Position numbers and translations under genes: made by a program
Shown here: positions 61,332 through 64,000 of the stretch, piece after piece
How the letters are laid out: every line of letters starts with the position of its first letter
Position numbering within the stretch: the first letter of the stretch is position 1
The notes under the pieces: model-generated
Databases searched by the model: none
Seen by the model: the letters and a program-made list of their open reading frames with translations, nothing else
What the model was told of the DNA's origin: nothing
Assembly: GCA_965644295.1 (NCBI GenBank)
Contig: CBFFRP010000296.1
Span: 62,001 to 126,000 of the forward strand
DNA: 64,000 bases
DNA from: Paraphysomonas bandaiensis
Taxonomy: Eukaryota > Chrysophyceae
Direction of reading: 5' to 3'

Positions 61332-64000
61332 TTAATGTACACCAAACAAATTCAAGCGAATACTGACCATATATCGGATATTAGGAGAGTAGTTCGGGGC
61401 ATCTCGCCGTGGTGTATGCATCCCCGCCACCATCGTAACATCACCAGGTTTCATAAATAACTAACACATACTCGTTATAATGAATGTCATTAATTCGCTG
61501 TGAACACCTGTTTCGGTTCGCCAATATCTGGCTTGGCCATGTCCAATTCATCGTGTATGTTAAAATTTTCAATACCAGTGAACTTCTCATCCCCGTGCTA
61601 GAACATGGAACATAAAAATTGACAGATACATATATGGCAATCATACTACATTTCGGTGTAATTCCCGCAGCATTTCAAAAGTTTTGGCATGCCCCTCAGG
61701 AAAAACACACAGGTTTCCTTCAAAAGAATCCTCAGTTGCGCTAAGAGGTACGGCAAACAAGATCGAATATGCATTAATTTCGCTACAATTTACTGGACCA
61801 TCAATGAACCATCTGAAAACATTGATCATTTTGGAAGTATCCGATATATATGACATACCTCTTTCCTCCTAGCTCAGAGTTTTTGATTGGTCCAGACGAA
61901 GGTAATGAATCACCTAGTTGCGGATATCTGAGACTTATACTTGCCTCTAGACAGGGTGAGATGTTGCCTTCCCCTGTGCATGACAACCATAAGGGATAAA
62001 ACAGCAATAGCAGCTTATATCACCCAGCAACTTCTGCGCGATATGAACCAGTGGGGAATCGTAAAACAAAGACAATACCGATTGATCCGTCGTTATCTCT
62101 GGTGCAAATATTAGCAAAATACAGTCAATATGTAGATATTTTACCTCCTCTCAACTCAACATTACCAACCAAATCAACCTGTAATGTACAGGTGAGATAA
62201 CAGCAATCGACATGTCTACTTGACCTGGGGTAATGGGTATTGTCCCAACCAAAAGTTAATAATTTTGAGTGCAGCAGACACCAGTGGGCGAGGAATAATT
62301 TGTTCACACTAAAAATATATTCCACAGGTATAAGCTCACACTTGATCTGGCTGTATCTAGTTACAACACACCACTACGTACCGTGACATAACCTTGGTCA
62401 AAGTACCACTGGAGGTTAGCGGCCGTCAGAGCTAGTCAGTCAAAAGTAAAGATACAATCCGGTCTGTCAACATGCAAAAACTACCTACCGTTGGCATCAG
62501 GTACACTGTATGGTATAGGTTCAACAGAATAGTCTTTCCAATTCAATGCAACCTAGATCAACATAAGAACTTATTGAGTATAACTGGAGGTACGCACGGT
62601 ATGCCAATCTGGCCGGTGTAATACTTTGCGTATTGTTCCCGCTGTATCCATAGAATTAGATATACAATACGATATAAAAACTAACTACCTTCATACATGC
62701 GCATCAATACAGGCTCCCGCTTTAGAAACATTTGTCCTAAAGAAAGATTTACAGGATAGTTTGGCAGCTAAGCGACAAAATTCGATGTGAAAAAGCTACA
62801 CATACCGACACGAGTATTCAGCCATTTGAGCTGTTGATCAATGGAATCTTGTAGGGTAGGGTTATCTGAGCTGTGCTGTGTCATCTGCTGGTTTCTTTCC
62901 TGTACACCTACCACCGTACGGCTGGAGCCACCACTACACGTGAAAAATCAATATGGGTTAGTTGTGACGACAGCCAGATATTAGTCGTAACGTCTTCACC
63001 TGAGGTGAGTAGATGACGCCGAATTACCCCGTTGTGTCCGCGTTATATCTCCACCGTTCACTTGTTGCACTTGTGTGGGAGTATACGCAGGAACATCACC
63101 TGCACAACACTTCTGAGAAACTAGGGCAAGTATAATACACAAAAGCAAATACCCACAGCACTAGTATCAGTCGACAAGGCATGTATAACACTGCTGAGAA
63201 ACAAGGGCAAGTATAATATGCAGAAGCAAATACTTACAGCACAAGTATCAGTCGACAATGCATGCATGTCCTTTACCTGCAGCAACAAGACGCCATTGCG
63301 CTAACTGCGTCTTCGCACCATTCCCCTGTACTCGTCCATCTATATAAAATTTTCACCCAACAAGAAGTAAGTGATATCACAGAATAGAGAAAATTGCATT
63401 ACTCGAGCCGAGTACGAGATACCAGCCTGGATGTCCTGCGACGTTCGTCTTTGTCCGGTGACCTCTAAGAGAAATGAATATAGTAAATAGAATAGTGACA
63501 TTATTACTCATGAGATTAACACAAACAAAACAAACGTAACACAAAGCTCAATATATACAGTACTTGTAGTACGGGACAGACACTAGAACTTACATTGGCA
63601 TCAGATATATAGTTCCTGCTGATGTACTCTCAACACTGTACCGAGCATTGTCGTCTGCCGTCTGAGAAAATTCTATACATATACTCATCATGACCGTCTC
63701 ATTGACCGGTAGCAGTTACGCATATGTCAGTCAGGCTCACTCACCGACTTCACCAGTGTTCCTAATGCGCATATAGGAGCCTCTCATACGAACCATCTCA
63801 AACATCATAACACTGCGATCGATATAGTGCGCATACACCGCATCGTCTATTTGGTTCCCTGAGGAGGGGTGCTGCAGACGCACTGCTACTGTCTGTCCTG
63901 ATGTCACTCGGGTCACTCCTGAACCAGAATCAGACCCACACAAACGACGAGCGAACTCCTCATCAGCCGCACGCCGGGCCTCCTCCTCACGACGCTGAGC
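61332..64000 (-). CDS. Phytanoyl-CoA-dioxygenase-like protein, 5' end outside the window
   Basis: A minus-strand multi-exon gene with its stop (TAA) at 61332-61334; the start lies beyond 64000. The C-terminal exons join cleanly and give a PhyH-type 2-oxoglutarate oxygenase fold: 'LVSAALKIINFWLGQY' (about 62300), 'VLSLFYDSPLVHIAQKLLG', 'EASISLRYPQLGD', 'RWFIDG', 'YSILFAVPLSATEDSFEGNL' with 'CVFPEGHAKTF', and 'MKPGDVTMVAGMH' with 'NYSPNIRYMVSIRL'. Relatives usually have HxD in the place of FID and a His a few residues before the N-x-S-P motif; here the first His is Phe and the second is displaced, so iron binding is doubtful. Upstream (62400-64000) are short exons with a charged helix (RREEEARRAADEEFARRL) and linkers; their frame is uncertain between about 62960 and 63640. 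Could be an enzyme-derived binding protein. Confidence 0.6.
63106..63264. repeat. 81-bp tandem duplication inside the last gene
   Basis: Positions 63106-63183 and 63187-63264 are a direct duplication with a period of 81 bp (27 codons) and about 85 percent identity. Each copy contains, on the minus strand, a short exon-like segment (HALSTDTCA or HALSTDTSA) followed by a GT donor-like site and a 'tttctcag' acceptor-like site. So a mini-exon plus intron appears to have been duplicated; only one copy reads in a simple frame. Confidence 0.65.

Overview
The window is nuclear DNA of a flagellate protist, most likely a stramenopile (heterokont). Three things point there. Many genes are split by short GT-AG introns, mostly about 45-120 nt. 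One gene (40981-43113) encodes a secreted EGF-like protein of the heterokont mastigoneme/SIG type. Secreted proteins with PTSxPTS repeats, common in this group, are also present. Intergenic DNA is AT-rich and full of decayed Copia retrotransposons, hAT DNA transposons and a GC-richer dispersed repeat, called R1 here. The species cannot be named from the sequence alone.

Layout. 1-3300: Copia relic, R1 copy and AT-rich DNA. 3301-15010 (-): one very large multi-exon gene (WD40 propeller, then an FN3-like segment, acidic regions and a long coiled coil), head-to-head with a six-exon PP2C phosphatase (15033-16472, +). 17552-23971: two divergent paralogues encoding secreted, Arg/Lys-rich PTSxPTS proteins built on 60-bp (20-residue) tandem repeats. 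25566-26400: Copia 3' end. 27206-29587 (-): type I membrane protein with an FG-GAP/integrin-alpha-like ectodomain. 31900-33496: hAT relics. 33632-34918 (-): PB1-domain protein with fifteen 60-bp His/Pro repeats. 35295-36308 (+): papain-family cysteine protease. 36600-39000: repeats. 39184-40578 (-): secreted protein of unknown function. 40981-43113 (+): mastigoneme-type EGF protein. 46049-48627 (-): membrane protein with three related extracellular domains. 49086-49673 (+): small acidic unknown. 51889-57998 (+): OSCA/TMEM63-type cation channel with about 28 exons. 58440-61050: R1 copies, one broken by a 1.3-kb hAT element with a perfect 8-bp target duplication, next to a large R1 palindrome. 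61332-64000 (-, 5' end outside): multi-exon gene with a phytanoyl-CoA-dioxygenase-like C-terminal domain whose iron-binding residues look altered.

There is no operon logic. Most genes encode secreted, surface or membrane proteins (EGF protein, PTS pair, FG-GAP protein, triple-domain membrane protein, channel, protease), but the window gives no evidence of co-regulation beyond several divergent promoter arrangements. The protease and the EGF gene are single-exon, richer in G+C and C-ending codons, and look highly expressed compared with their AT-rich, intron-broken neighbours. Exon joins were made by eye from splice signals and reading frame; the least certain are the 5' ends of the WD40 gene and of the last gene, and the middle of the channel gene.
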